The notes beneath the pieces were generated by a model. That model was not told the origin of the DNA, made no database searches, and was given only the letters and a program-made list of their open reading frames with translations. DNA of 64,000 bases from Streptomyces sp. NBC_00569 (lineage in GTDB: Bacteria > Actinomycetota > Actinomycetes > Streptomycetales > Streptomycetaceae), in assembly GCF_036345255.1 (NCBI RefSeq), contig NZ_CP107783.1, positions 6,122,001 through 6,186,000 of the forward strand, given 5' to 3'. How positions within the stretch are numbered: the stretch's first letter is position 1; each line of letters starts with the position of its first letter. Made by a program: the position numbers and the translations under genes. Positions 24,828 to 34,598 of the stretch are shown here, piece after piece.

Positions 24828-24961
24828 GCGCGGTTCCTCGCGCCCCTGGATGGGTGTCGGTTCGTTGGCGGCTGCGGGTTTGTTTTGGCCGGTCGCGCGG
24901 TTCCTCGCGCCCCTGGATGGGTGTCGGTTCGTTGTCGGCTGCGGGTTCGTCCCGGCCGGTC
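24828..24961. repeat. Two tandem copies of a 67-bp repeat
   Basis: Units begin at 24828 and 24895. Both start GCGCGGTTCCTCGCGCCCC and continue TGGATGGGTGTCGGTTCGTT. They share the first ~20 bp with the adjacent 62-bp family and differ in the rest. Confidence 0.85.
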
Positions 24962-25187
24962 GCGCGGTTCCCCGCGTCCTAGGTGAAAGGGCGCCGTTCC
25001 CCGCCCCTGGGTGAAGGGGCCCCGCTCCTCCCACCCTTGGGTGAAACGGGGCCATTCCCCCGCCCCTGGTGAAAGGGCGCAGCCCCCCGCGTCCCCTGAG
25101 CGAAGCGGCGCCGCACCTGCCCCTTGAACAACCGGCGGGTGCCCCCGCCACCGTGGTCGCGGGTGTCCCTCGCGTTAGATTGGGCTC

Positions 25188-25985
25188 GTGCTTCTCTCTC
25201 GGATTTCTCGGCCCAGGGCCCTTGCCGTTTGTGCTCTGCCTGTGGTGGCTCTGCTTGCCGTGGCGGGGTTCGCGCCGCTGCCGTTCGCCATCGCGCAGCC
25301 CGGGCCGACCACCGATGTGCTCGGGGATTCGAAGGGGAAGCCCGTCATCGAGATCTCCGGAGCGCCCACCCGCGACACCTCGGGGAAGCTGCGCATGGTG
25401 ACGATCGTGGCTACGGGGCCCGACGCCGAGGTGAGTCTGGGCGATGTCGTCGACAGCTGGTTCCGTACGGACCGCGCGGTCATGCCCCGCGACTCCGTGT
25501 ACCCGGCGGGCGACTCCACCAAGGAGATCGAGCAGCACAACCTCGGCGAGATGAAGAAGTCGCAGGACTCCGCGACCGAGGCCGCGCTCGGCTATCTGGG
25601 CAAGGACCCGAAGGACGTGCACGTGAACCTTCAGCTCGCCGACGTCGGCGGGCCGAGCGCGGGGCTCTTCTTCTCCCTCGGCATCGTCGACAAGCTGGAC
25701 GGCAACGGCAGCGGCGGCGACCTCACGGGCGGCCGTTCCATCGCCGGTACGGGCACCATCACCTCCGGCGGGAAGGTCGGCGCGGTCGGCGGGGTCTCGC
25801 TCAAGACGCAGGCCGCCTGGCGGGACGGCGCGAAGGTGTTCCTGGTGCCGAGGGCGGAGTGCGGCGACGCCAAGGCCGAGTTGCCCAAGGGCATGCGGCT
25901 GATCCCCGTGACGACGCTGCGGGGCGCGGTCTCCGCGCTGACGGCCCTGGACAAGGGCGACGCGGGCAAGGTCCCCAGCTGCTGA
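25188..25985 (+). CDS. Secreted Lon-like (S16) serine protease, PDZ-less YlbL relative
   Basis: 265 residues. A signal anchor (about 8-36) is followed by the YlbL-type N-terminal region (VIEISGAPTRDTSGKLRMV...LGDVVDSWF). A Lon proteolytic domain follows with Ser157 (GGPSAG) and Lys206 (GGVSLKTQ) as the catalytic dyad. YlbL proteins normally have a ~90-residue PDZ domain between these parts, and it is absent here. The start GTG lies 6 nt after TAGATT (25176-25181), so the mRNA is probably leaderless. It probably degrades or processes extracytoplasmic proteins. Confidence 0.8.
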   Translation: MLLSRISRPRALAVCALPVVALLAVAGFAPLPFAIAQPGPTTDVLGDSKGKPVIEISGAPTRDTSGKLRMVTIVATGPDAEVSLGDVVDSWFRTDRAVMPRDSVYPAGDSTKEIEQHNLGEMKKSQDSATEAALGYLGKDPKDVHVNLQLADVGGPSAGLFFSLGIVDKLDGNGSGGDLTGGRSIAGTGTITSGGKVGAVGGVSLKTQAAWRDGAKVFLVPRAECGDAKAELPKGMRLIPVTTLRGAVSALTALDKGDAGKVPSC

Positions 25986-26011
25986 GTCCCTGCCCCGGCA
26001 GCCGGATCAGC

Positions 26012-26980
26012 TCACTCCGTCACGAAGCCCTCCCTCACCAGCCAGTCCTTCGCCACGTCGTGCGGGTCCTGGCCGTCGACGTCGACCTTCGCGTTCAGCT
26101 CCTGCGCGACCGTGTTGTCGAGCTTCTTCGTGATCGGCTCGATGACCTTCGCCATCGCCGGATACTTCTCCAGGGACTTGGTGTTCATCTCCGGGGCCGC
26201 GTTGTAGTTCGGGAAGAAGTGCTTGTCGTCCGCCATCACCCGGAGCTTCATCGCCCTGATGCGGCCGTCGGTCGTGAAGACCTCGCCGAACGTGCACGTG
26301 CCCTTCGCGGCCTGCGTGTAGATGATCCCGGTGTCCATCTGTGTGATGTTCGCGGTCGGGATGTTCATGCCGTACGCCTTCTCCATGCCCGGCAGCCCGT
26401 CCGCGCGGTTGGCGAACTCGCTCTCCACACACAGCGTCACGGCCTTGGGGTTCTTCTTGGCGAGCGCCGCCACGTCCGAGAGGGTCTTCGTTCCGTACTT
26501 CTTGAAGTTGGCCTCGTTCATGGCCAGCGCGTACGTGTTGTTGAGTGCGGACGGCGGCAGCCAGGTGATGCCGTTCTTGAGGTCGGCGTCGTGCACGGCC
26601 TGCCACTGGGCCTGCGGGTTCGGGATGGGGGTGGAGTGGCCCAGGTAGGTGATCCAGGCCGTGCCCGTGTACTCGTACATCCCGTCCGCGTCACCGTTCT
26701 TGATGGCCTCGCGGGCGCCGATGGAGCCCTGGATGCCGGTGCGGTCGAGGACCTCGGCGCCGGCCGCCTTGAAGGCGATGCCCATCATCGCGCCGAGGAT
26801 CAGCTGTTCGGTGAACTCCTTGGAGGTGACGGTGATGTTGGCGCCCTTGAGCGGTTCGCCCTGGCCGACCGAGCCCGGCTTCACGTCGTCGACCATCGGG
26901 CTGCCGCTGGTCAGTCCGCAGCCCGCGAGCAGGGACGCCACGAGGCCCGCTGCCGCCGCCGCGCGGTACGCACGCCTCAT
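26012..26980 (-). CDS. Substrate-binding lipoprotein of betaine/choline-type ABC transporter
   Basis: 322 residues. The lipoprotein signal ends SLLAGC (Cys21). The mature part is an OpuAC/ProX-like domain: ITVTSKEFTEQLILGAMM, TGTAWITYL, LNNTYALAM and the terminal KDWLVREGFV. It delivers a quaternary amine such as glycine betaine, choline or carnitine to the permeases; the exact ligand is not readable. It is the last gene of a four-gene operon, overlapping the preceding permease stop by ATGA. Confidence 0.9.
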   Translation of the reverse strand: MRRAYRAAAAAGLVASLLAGCGLTSGSPMVDDVKPGSVGQGEPLKGANITVTSKEFTEQLILGAMMGIAFKAAGAEVLDRTGIQGSIGAREAIKNGDADGMYEYTGTAWITYLGHSTPIPNPQAQWQAVHDADLKNGITWLPPSALNNTYALAMNEANFKKYGTKTLSDVAALAKKNPKAVTLCVESEFANRADGLPGMEKAYGMNIPTANITQMDTGIIYTQAAKGTCTFGEVFTTDGRIRAMKLRVMADDKHFFPNYNAAPEMNTKSLEKYPAMAKVIEPITKKLDNTVAQELNAKVDVDGQDPHDVAKDWLVREGFVTE

Positions 26981-27837
26981 ACCCGGACCTCCAACCCGCG
27001 TGGCCGCAACAGGAGTTCGGCCAGTGAAGCCAGCCAGTCCACGAGCAGGGCCAGCGCGACCGTCAGGATCGAGCCCAGGATGAGGACCGGCATGCGCTGG
27101 GTGGTGATACCGGTGGTGATGAGGACGCCGAGTCCGCCACCGCCGCCGAACGTGGCGAGGGTCGCCGTGCCCACGTTCAGGACGAGCGCCGTGCGCACGC
27201 CCGCGAGGATCAGCGGTACGGCGAGCGGCAGTTCGACCTTGCTGAGGACGCCGAGCGGTGACATGCCGATGCCACGCGCCGATTCGAGGAGCGTGGGGTC
27301 GTTCGCCTTCAGGCCCGCGATCGTGTTGGAGAGCACGGGCAGGATCGCGTAGATGATGATGCCGATCAGGGCCGACCGCCGGCCGATGCCCAGCCAGATC
27401 ACCAGCAGGGCGAGCAGGCCGATCGCGGGGGTGGCCTGGCCCATGTTGGCGAAGGCGAGGGCGACCGGGGTCGCCTTGCGGAACATCTTGCGGGTCAGCA
27501 GGATGCCCAGCGGGATCGCGATGATCAGCACGAAGAACGTGGAGACCACCGTCAGGTAGATGTGCTGCTTGAGGAGCTTCCACACCACACCGCCCGCGAT
27601 GGCGTTCTCGGAGATCGTGTCCAGGGTGGCCTGCTGGAACCAGATCCAGGTGGCCAGCAGCACGACCGCGACCACGGCCGGCAGGAACGTGAGCTTCTGC
27701 CAGGAGATCCGCCGCTTCTCGCGGACCGGCGGCGGTGGCGCCTCCTGCTCGGCCTCGCCCTCGTCGCGGAAGGCGAGGCCCTTCACCTCGTGCTCGCCCT
27801 CCGGGCGTTTGTCCGGGGGCGACTTGGGGGTGTTCAC
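26977..27837 (-). CDS. ABC transporter permease (OpuC-type) 1
   Basis: 286 residues from GTG, overlapping the ATPase stop by GTGA. A ~45-residue hydrophilic N-terminus precedes about six membrane helices. The EAA-type loop reads ESARGIGMSPLGVLSKVELPLAVPLILAGVRTAL. It pairs with the second permease gene at the head of the operon to form the channel for a compatible solute. Confidence 0.88.
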   Translation of the reverse strand: MNTPKSPPDKRPEGEHEVKGLAFRDEGEAEQEAPPPPVREKRRISWQKLTFLPAVVAVVLLATWIWFQQATLDTISENAIAGGVVWKLLKQHIYLTVVSTFFVLIIAIPLGILLTRKMFRKATPVALAFANMGQATPAIGLLALLVIWLGIGRRSALIGIIIYAILPVLSNTIAGLKANDPTLLESARGIGMSPLGVLSKVELPLAVPLILAGVRTALVLNVGTATLATFGGGGGLGVLITTGITTQRMPVLILGSILTVALALLVDWLASLAELLLRPRGLEVRV

Positions 27838-29138
27838 GCCTTCGGTCCCCCCTCGCCTTCCTGCTCCTGGTGGGTCTGGTGGGCCCGCAGCTCCTCCAGT
27901 TCGTGCTGGTGCTCCACGGCTTCGAGCCGGTCGGCGTCCAGGAGTTCGTGCACGGAGTTCATCAGCGTCTCCATGTCGACGACTCCCTCGTACACGCCGT
28001 GCCGCCCGGTGACCGCGACGCGTCCCGCGTTGTCGGTCAGGACCGCTTCGAGCGCGTCGCGCAGGGTCGCGTCCCAGGTCACCGTGTCGTGCACGAGGGT
28101 GCCCGCGCGGGCCAGCGATCCCTTGGCGCGCATCAGGTCGCCGCGCCGCAGCCACTTGTAGGGGCGGCGCCGCTTGTCGAGCAGGAGCAGTTCGTTGGTG
28201 CCCGCGTCGCGCAGCTTGTCGAAGATGGTCTGGAGGGGGTCGTCGACCTGCACCGTCGGGTAGTCGGTGACCTCCACGTCCCGTACGCGGGTGAGGTTGA
28301 GGCGCTTGAGGGCGGCGCCCGCGCCGACGAAGCCGGACACGAAGTCGTCGACGGGGTTGGTGAGGATGGCCTCGGGGGTGTCGAACTGGGCGATGTGCGA
28401 GCGCTCGCGCAGCACCACGATGCGGTCGCCGATCTTGATCGCCTCGTCGAAGTCGTGGGTGACGAACACGATCGTCTTGTGCAGTTCGCGCTGGAGGCGG
28501 ATCAGCTCGTCCTGGAGGTGGTCGCGGGTGATCGGGTCGACGGCGCCGAACGGCTCGTCCATCAGGAGCACGGGCGGGTCGGCCGCCAACGCCCGTGCCA
28601 CGCCGACGCGTTGCTGCTGGCCTCCGGAGAGCTGGCGTGGGTAGCGGCCGCGGAACTCGGCGGGATCGAGGCCGACCAGGTCCAGCATCTCCTCGACACG
28701 CGCCTTGATCTTCGACTTGGACCAGCCGATCATCTTCGGCACCAGCGCGATGTTCTGCGCGACCGTCATGTGCGGGAAGAGGCCGGAGGACTGGATCGCG
28801 TAGCCGATCTTGCGGCGGAGCTTCACCGGGTCCATGTCCGTGACGTCCTCGCCACCGATCCGAATACGGCCGCTGGTCGGCTCGATGAGCCGGTTGATCA
28901 TCTTGAGGAGGGTGGTCTTGCCGCCGCCCGAGGGTCCTACGAAGATGACGGTCTCGCCCGCCTTGATCTCCAGGCTGACGTTGTCCACGGCGGGCGCGGC
29001 GGATCCGGGGTAGCGCTTGGTGAGGTTCTCCAGCTCGATCGTCGCCCCGGTCGTGGAGCCGGACTCCCCGGTGCCGCCATCGGCGGTGACGGTCGCCGTG
29101 GCGCCGGCCGTGGGGGCCTCGGGCAGGGAGTCAGACAC
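27834..29138 (-). CDS. ABC transporter ATPase with CBS domains (OpuCA/ProV-like)
   Basis: 434 residues. Walker A is GPSGGGKTT, the Q-loop is YAIQSSGLFPHM, the signature LSGGQQQRVG, Walker B VLLMDEP and the H-loop FVTHD. The C-terminal ~150 residues contain tandem CBS domains, which in OpuA sense ionic strength. This fits an osmoregulated quaternary-amine importer. A charged Glu/His/Gln-rich tail (HQHELEELRAHQTHQEQE) follows. It overlaps the upstream permease by 8 nt. Confidence 0.92.
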   Translation of the reverse strand: MSDSLPEAPTAGATATVTADGGTGESGSTTGATIELENLTKRYPGSAAPAVDNVSLEIKAGETVIFVGPSGGGKTTLLKMINRLIEPTSGRIRIGGEDVTDMDPVKLRRKIGYAIQSSGLFPHMTVAQNIALVPKMIGWSKSKIKARVEEMLDLVGLDPAEFRGRYPRQLSGGQQQRVGVARALAADPPVLLMDEPFGAVDPITRDHLQDELIRLQRELHKTIVFVTHDFDEAIKIGDRIVVLRERSHIAQFDTPEAILTNPVDDFVSGFVGAGAALKRLNLTRVRDVEVTDYPTVQVDDPLQTIFDKLRDAGTNELLLLDKRRRPYKWLRRGDLMRAKGSLARAGTLVHDTVTWDATLRDALEAVLTDNAGRVAVTGRHGVYEGVVDMETLMNSVHELLDADRLEAVEHQHELEELRAHQTHQEQEGEGGPKA

Positions 29139-29778
29139 GGATCCCCCTCGGGATGGTCAGGCGGCCGATGAGGACGTACGCGGCGTCGAAGAGGAGCGCG
29201 AGGATGATGATGCCGAGCGTGCCCGCGAGCACCTGGTTCAGCGCGTTCTTGCTGCCCAGGGACGCGATGCCGCGGAAGATCTCGTTGCCGAGCCCGGGTC
29301 CCGACGCGTAGGCCGCGATGGCGGCGATGCCCATCAGCATCTGGGTGGAGACCCGGATCCCGGTGAGGATCGGCGGCCAGGCGAGCGGCAGCTCCACCTT
29401 GGCGAGCCGGGCCGTGCGGGACATACCGATGCCGCGGGCCGCGTCGATCAGGGAGGGGTCCACGCCCCGCAGGCCCACGATCGAGTTCCGCACGATGGGC
29501 AGCAGCCCGTACAGGGTGAGCGAGATGACGGTGGGCGGGACACCGAGGCCGACGATCGGGATGAGCAGACCGATCATGGCGAGTGAGGGGATCGTCAGGA
29601 TGGTCGAGGTCGTGACGGTGGCGAGGTTGCCCGCCCACTCGCTGCGGTAGGTGATCACACCGAGCACCACGCCGATGACGGTCGCGGCGACCATGCACTG
29701 GAAGACGGCGCTGGCCTGCTGGTAGGCGTCCGCCAGCAGCTGCTGATGGGCTGTGCTGATGTACTCCCAGAAGTTCAC
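29131..29778 (-). CDS. ABC transporter permease (OpuC-type) 2, operon head
   Basis: 215 residues from GTG, which is preceded by AAGGAGGTGA, a near-perfect anti-16S match. About five to six membrane helices; the EAA loop is DAARGIGMSRTARLAKVELPLAWPPILTGI. It is the first gene of the four-gene importer operon. The ATG upstream in the same frame lies before the ribosome site and is not used. Confidence 0.88.
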   Translation of the reverse strand: MNFWEYISTAHQQLLADAYQQASAVFQCMVAATVIGVVLGVITYRSEWAGNLATVTTSTILTIPSLAMIGLLIPIVGLGVPPTVISLTLYGLLPIVRNSIVGLRGVDPSLIDAARGIGMSRTARLAKVELPLAWPPILTGIRVSTQMLMGIAAIAAYASGPGLGNEIFRGIASLGSKNALNQVLAGTLGIIILALLFDAAYVLIGRLTIPRGIRV

Positions 29779-29909
29779 GGGCCTCACCTCCTTGCGCCGG
29801 GCTGACGTCCGGCCGGCTTCAGCCGGTGGTCCGGGGTCGTCCCCGGGATGACGCAGCGCCGGCACTCACCTCGTCCGGGCGGACTCCGTGAGCGTCGGGG
29901 ACGTACGCG

Positions 29910-30380
29910 TCACGCATCCGACGAGGCCTGCTCCACGAGCGGGATGATCCGCAGCGGAACGGGGTTTTCCATGACGATCGCGGTGGAAGCCCGGACGATG
30001 CCATCAAAACCCACGACCCGGTCGATCACACGCTGGAGATCGGCGTTCGAGCGGGCAACGAGGCGGCACAGCATGTCGCCGCTGCCGGTCGTCGTGTGGA
30101 GTTCGAGGACCTCGGGGACCGTGGTCAAGTGCGCCCTGACGTCGGCTCCTTGGCCCTGCCGGATCTGGAGCGTGGCGAACGCCGTGACCGGATAGCCGAG
30201 GGCCGCCGGGTCGACCTGAGGTCCGAAGCCGCGGATGACTCCGTTCGACTGAAGCCGGTCGAGGCGTGCCTGCACGGTGCCGCGCGCGACGCCCAGGCGC
30301 CGGGACGCCTCGAGGACCCCGATCCGGGGCTCGCGCGCGAGCAGCAGGATCAGCTGTCCGTCCAGATGATCGATCGCCAT
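29910..30380 (-). CDS. Lrp/AsnC-family regulator divergent from hpd
   Basis: 156 residues from ATG (MAIDHLDGQLILLLA), 5 nt after GGAGG; an ATG 21 nt upstream lacks a ribosome site. The N-terminal HTH is IGVLEASRRLGVARGTVQARLDRLQSNGVI, and the C-terminal RAM domain is YPVTAFATLQIRQGQ...TTGSGDMLCRLVARSNADLQRVID. It is divergent from the 4-hydroxyphenylpyruvate dioxygenase gene with 122 nt between starts. It is the likely local regulator of tyrosine catabolism. Confidence 0.88.
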   Translation of the reverse strand: MAIDHLDGQLILLLAREPRIGVLEASRRLGVARGTVQARLDRLQSNGVIRGFGPQVDPAALGYPVTAFATLQIRQGQGADVRAHLTTVPEVLELHTTTGSGDMLCRLVARSNADLQRVIDRVVGFDGIVRASTAIVMENPVPLRIIPLVEQASSDA

Positions 30381-30448
30381 ACGGGCCTCCGTGGTGGTCA
30401 TCCTGTACAGATCGCTCGCCCATATTGACGATCCGCTGAGCAGATTGA

Positions 30449-31657
<1,209 letters not shown>

Positions 31658-31679
31658 GGAGCGCGTCTAGGCTGGTCTC

Positions 31680-31964
31680 ATGGCCAGGATCAATGACGTG
31701 GGCGGCATGACAGGGTTCGGCGCCATCGACACCACCGACGACGCCGAGCCCTTTCACGCGGACTGGGAGGCTCGCGTCTTCGCCCTCCAGCGCGCACTCC
31801 TCGTCAAAGGGGTCTTCAACCTCGACGAGTTCAGGGACGCCATCGAGACGATGCCGCCGGGCGAGTACCTCGCGGCCTCGTACTACGAGCGCTGGTTCCA
31901 TGCGATCCGCACGCTCCTCGAACGCAAGGGCGTCATCGAGGAAGGGGCGCTGCGCGATGACTGA
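31680..31964 (+). CDS. Nitrile hydratase beta-subunit N-terminal part, separate gene
   Basis: 94 residues: MARINDVGGMTGFGAI matches the start of nitrile hydratase beta chains (N-D-x-G-G-x-x-G-F-G), and YYERWFHAIRTLLERKGVI matches their helical domain. The C-terminal barrel of the usual ~220-residue beta chain is not in this protein but in the next gene. Its ATG lies 6 nt after TAGGCT (31668-31673), so it probably has its own leaderless transcript even though hpd ends 22 nt upstream. Confidence 0.85.
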   Translation: MARINDVGGMTGFGAIDTTDDAEPFHADWEARVFALQRALLVKGVFNLDEFRDAIETMPPGEYLAASYYERWFHAIRTLLERKGVIEEGALRDD

Positions 31965-32232
31965 CCGGTTCGCGGCCGGCGCCCACGTCCGCACGTACCC
32001 GCACGACCCGGCGCACCACACGCGCCTGCCGCGCTATGCCCGCGGAAAGCTCGGTGTCGTGGTCGAGCCGGAGGGGCGGGCACCGCTCGCCGACGTGCGC
32101 GCGCAGGGTCGGGACGACGCCCCCGTCGAGATGATCTACGCGGTCCGGTTCGCGGCACGCGAGCTGTGGGGTGAGGGCGACCACCACGTCGTACTGGACC
32201 TGTCGGAGAGCTATCTGAGGGAGGCCGAGTGA
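31957..32232 (+). CDS. Nitrile hydratase beta-subunit C-terminal (SH3-like barrel) part
   Basis: 91 residues: FAAGAHVRTYPHDPAHHTRLPRYARGKLGVV is the start of the beta-chain C-terminal barrel, and YAVRFAARELWG and LDLSESYLREAE complete it. It overlaps the previous gene by 8 nt and the alpha-chain start by 1 nt. In thiocyanate hydrolase and in the ToyJKL nitrile hydratase the beta chain is likewise two separate subunits. Confidence 0.85.
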   Translation: MTDRFAAGAHVRTYPHDPAHHTRLPRYARGKLGVVVEPEGRAPLADVRAQGRDDAPVEMIYAVRFAARELWGEGDHHVVLDLSESYLREAE

Positions 32233-32819
32233 TGGCCGGTACGCACGAGGACGCGGTGATCTCCCGTCAGGTACGGCGCCTGGAAAGCCTGTTGGAGGCG
32301 CAGGGCATCGTCGGGGGCGACACCGTCGACGAGGTCATCGACGGATTCCTGGCGGGCGCCTCGCCGGTGAACGGCGCGAAGGTCGTGGCCCGTGCGTGGA
32401 CCGACCCGGCCTACCGCGAGCGGCTCCTCGCCGACGGCACCTCGGCGGTGGGTGAACTTGGCTTCTCCGCCGGGGGAGTTCAGAAGCAGCGGCTGCGTGT
32501 CGTCGAGAACACCGCCGGCACGCACAACGTCATCGTCTGCACGCTGTGCTCCTGCTATCCCCTGCGCCTGCTCGGCCCCTCGCCCGGCTGGTACAAGAGC
32601 GAGGCGTACCGCTCCCGCGTCGTGCGGGACCCGCGCGGTGTCCTCGCCGAGTTCGGCGTGACGCTCCCGGAGTCCGTGGACATCACGGTCTGGGACTCCA
32701 GCGCGGAGACGCGGTACATGGTCCTGCCCAGGCGCCCCGCGGGAACGGACCGCCTGAGCGAGGACGAACTGGCGTCCCTGATCACGCGGAACGGGCTCAT
32801 CGGGACGGGTGTGCTCTAG
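32232..32819 (+). CDS. Cobalt-type nitrile hydratase alpha subunit
   Basis: 195 residues. The metal site is Cys103-Thr-Leu-Cys106-Ser-Cys108 (VCTLCSCYP); Thr at the second position marks the cobalt type (iron types have Ser). The enzyme hydrates nitriles to amides. The start ATG is chosen over the overlapping GTG 3 nt upstream. No cobalt chaperone gene follows, unless one of the two small beta-like proteins also acts as activator. The family also includes thiocyanate hydrolase, so a small-molecule nitrile or thiocyanate substrate cannot be excluded. Confidence 0.9.
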   Translation: MAGTHEDAVISRQVRRLESLLEAQGIVGGDTVDEVIDGFLAGASPVNGAKVVARAWTDPAYRERLLADGTSAVGELGFSAGGVQKQRLRVVENTAGTHNVIVCTLCSCYPLRLLGPSPGWYKSEAYRSRVVRDPRGVLAEFGVTLPESVDITVWDSSAETRYMVLPRRPAGTDRLSEDELASLITRNGLIGTGVL

Positions 32820-32846
32820 GGGGCAGGGGATTCCGGCTTCCAGGGG

Positions 32847-34490
32847 TCACGCGCCCGGGGACCTGGGCGCCTGAGGGGCCTGCCGGGGCGACGGCTTGGC
32901 CGGGGCCGCGGGCTTGGGCGGTACGACGGGGGCGGTCGGTCGGGCCGCAGGGGGGCGTGCCGCGGGGCTTTGGCTCGCCGGACGCCGGGATTCGGGGCGG
33001 CGGGGCGCCGGGTGGGCCCCCGACGTCGGTGCCGCCTTCGCCACCGGCTCCCGCGTCCCGTCGTGCCCGCCGGCCGGCGGGGAGCCCAGCGCGGCCAGCG
33101 CCTCCCTCGCGAGCGGGGACAGGAGCGGAGAGAACGCCGGGTTGACGCGCAGGGCCTCGCCGATGTGCCGGCGGGCGGGCCCGTCCAGCTTCAACGCCCT
33201 TTCCACTTCCCCCCGGTGATAGGCGATCAGCGCACTGCGTACGGTGCCTCCGTGCTCCGGGTCCGTCGCGCGCTGCGCGTATTTCAGCGCCTCCTTGTCG
33301 TCGCCCGCCTTGTGCAGCGCCCAGCCCAGCGCGTCCGCGGTCTGCACGCTCGGCGCCCGCTTCCACTCGGCCCGCAGCCGGGTCACGGCCGCCCGCGGGT
33401 CCCCGTGGTCCGCCTCGAACCGGCCGAGGAGGAGTGAGTCGTCGACCCCGTTCGCCCCGTCCGCGGCGACCCGCTTCCGCAGCAGGTCGTACTGTGCCTT
33501 CGCCGCGTCGCCGAACCCGATCGACTCGTACAACTCGCCCAGTTCCAGGGAGTATTCGGGCCGGGGGTACTTGGCGAGCACGCTCCGGTACGCCTGGACC
33601 GCCTCCGTCTTACGGCCCAGCGACGCCAGGGCGCGGCCCTTCCCGGCGAGCGACGCGTCGTGGTCGGGGTCGGCCGCGAGGGCCTGGGTGAAGTAGTTCA
33701 GCGCCTTCGCGGGCTCGCCTCGCTCCCACGTCAGCTCGCCCGCCCGGTGCAGACACGCGGCCTGCTCGGACGGCGTCGAGGCGAGCGCCGCCGCGTCGGT
33801 CAGCGACGCGAGCGCGTCGTCACGCCAGCCGCGGTCCCGGTAGACCTGTCCCTCGCGCGCCATCACGGCCGCGCCCGAGTGCAGCTTCGTCAGCGTCTCC
33901 AGGGCCCGGTCCACGGCCTTGTAGTCCCCGAGCCGCCCGTAGGCGTCGATGAGCAGCGGATACGTCGTCCACCGCTTCGGAGCCAGCTTCAAGGACGCCT
34001 CGCCCCACTTCTTCGCGGTGCGGTAGTCGTGCCGCGCGTCGGCGAGCGCGGTGAGCCCGTTCAGGGCGTCCACGTTCCCGGCGGGCCGCGTCTTCAGCGA
34101 GGTCTGCAGGGCGCGCTCCGCCTTCGGGTAGTACGCCGAGTCGGCCGTCCGCGTCCCCCGCTCCACGTAGGCGGCCCCGAGCACCGCCCACGACCGGTCG
34201 TCACGCGGATAGGCCCGCAGATATGCCTCGCGATCCCTGATGAGGGCCGTCAGATCGGCCAGCGACGCGGCGGCCCCGGCGGCCTCCGCGGTCACCGCGC
34301 GACCGGCGGACCCGGGAGCGGGCGCCCGGGCGGGCTCCGGCGAGGAGGGCGCCAGCAGGATGCCGCCGACCGTCACGGACCCCGCGACGGCGCTGATCAG
34401 CACACCTCTCACCAGCGGTGACAGCCCGGGCCGCGGCTCGGGGACAGCGGCCGGGGCCTGCTGTTCCGCTTCGATCTCCTCGGTCTTCAT
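32847..34490 (-). CDS. TPR-repeat protein with N-terminal membrane anchor
   Basis: 547 residues. One membrane helix near residues 25-45 (GVLISAVAGSVTVGGILLA) is followed by about ten tetratricopeptide repeats (for example YFTQALAADPDHDASLAGKGRALASLG) and a Pro/Ala/Arg-rich tail of ~100 residues. The TPR domain should lie outside the cytoplasm and bind partner proteins. It is convergent with the nitrile hydratase genes and divergent from the FAD oxidase gene. Partner unknown. Confidence 0.75.
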   Translation of the reverse strand: MKTEEIEAEQQAPAAVPEPRPGLSPLVRGVLISAVAGSVTVGGILLAPSSPEPARAPAPGSAGRAVTAEAAGAAASLADLTALIRDREAYLRAYPRDDRSWAVLGAAYVERGTRTADSAYYPKAERALQTSLKTRPAGNVDALNGLTALADARHDYRTAKKWGEASLKLAPKRWTTYPLLIDAYGRLGDYKAVDRALETLTKLHSGAAVMAREGQVYRDRGWRDDALASLTDAAALASTPSEQAACLHRAGELTWERGEPAKALNYFTQALAADPDHDASLAGKGRALASLGRKTEAVQAYRSVLAKYPRPEYSLELGELYESIGFGDAAKAQYDLLRKRVAADGANGVDDSLLLGRFEADHGDPRAAVTRLRAEWKRAPSVQTADALGWALHKAGDDKEALKYAQRATDPEHGGTVRSALIAYHRGEVERALKLDGPARRHIGEALRVNPAFSPLLSPLAREALAALGSPPAGGHDGTREPVAKAAPTSGAHPAPRRPESRRPASQSPAARPPAARPTAPVVPPKPAAPAKPSPRQAPQAPRSPGA

Positions 34491-34598
34491 GGCGCACACT
34501 GTGCGTCAATACGAAGAGCACATCACGGCAACATCCCGGCAGGTGAAGGCCGCCGCAGACGGGTTCACACCGATGGCCCCGAGTGCGAGGCTGTGATC

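Larger units (their letters stand above)
24506..25187. other. Gene-free region made of tandem GC-rich repeats
   Basis: No gene is supported on either strand. It consists of the two repeat families listed separately, followed (24962-25130) by degenerate copies of the same core with spaced GTTCCCCGC / CCCTTGAAAGGG-like elements. Apparent ORFs across it are products of the repeats. Confidence 0.7.

Noticed and set aside
24580..24961. CRISPR-like regular repeats
   Set aside because: The units are tandem with no unique spacers, differ only by small variants, and no cas genes are present.
25124..27352. Long plus-strand ORF of 742 codons
   Set aside because: Its sequence is Arg/Gly/Ala nonsense typical of shifted frames; it overlaps the S16 protease and the antisense of the ABC importer genes.
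32929..33060. Pro/Ala/Arg-rich stretch at the C-terminus of the TPR protein as a separate gene
   Set aside because: It is in frame with the TPR protein and has no start signals of its own.
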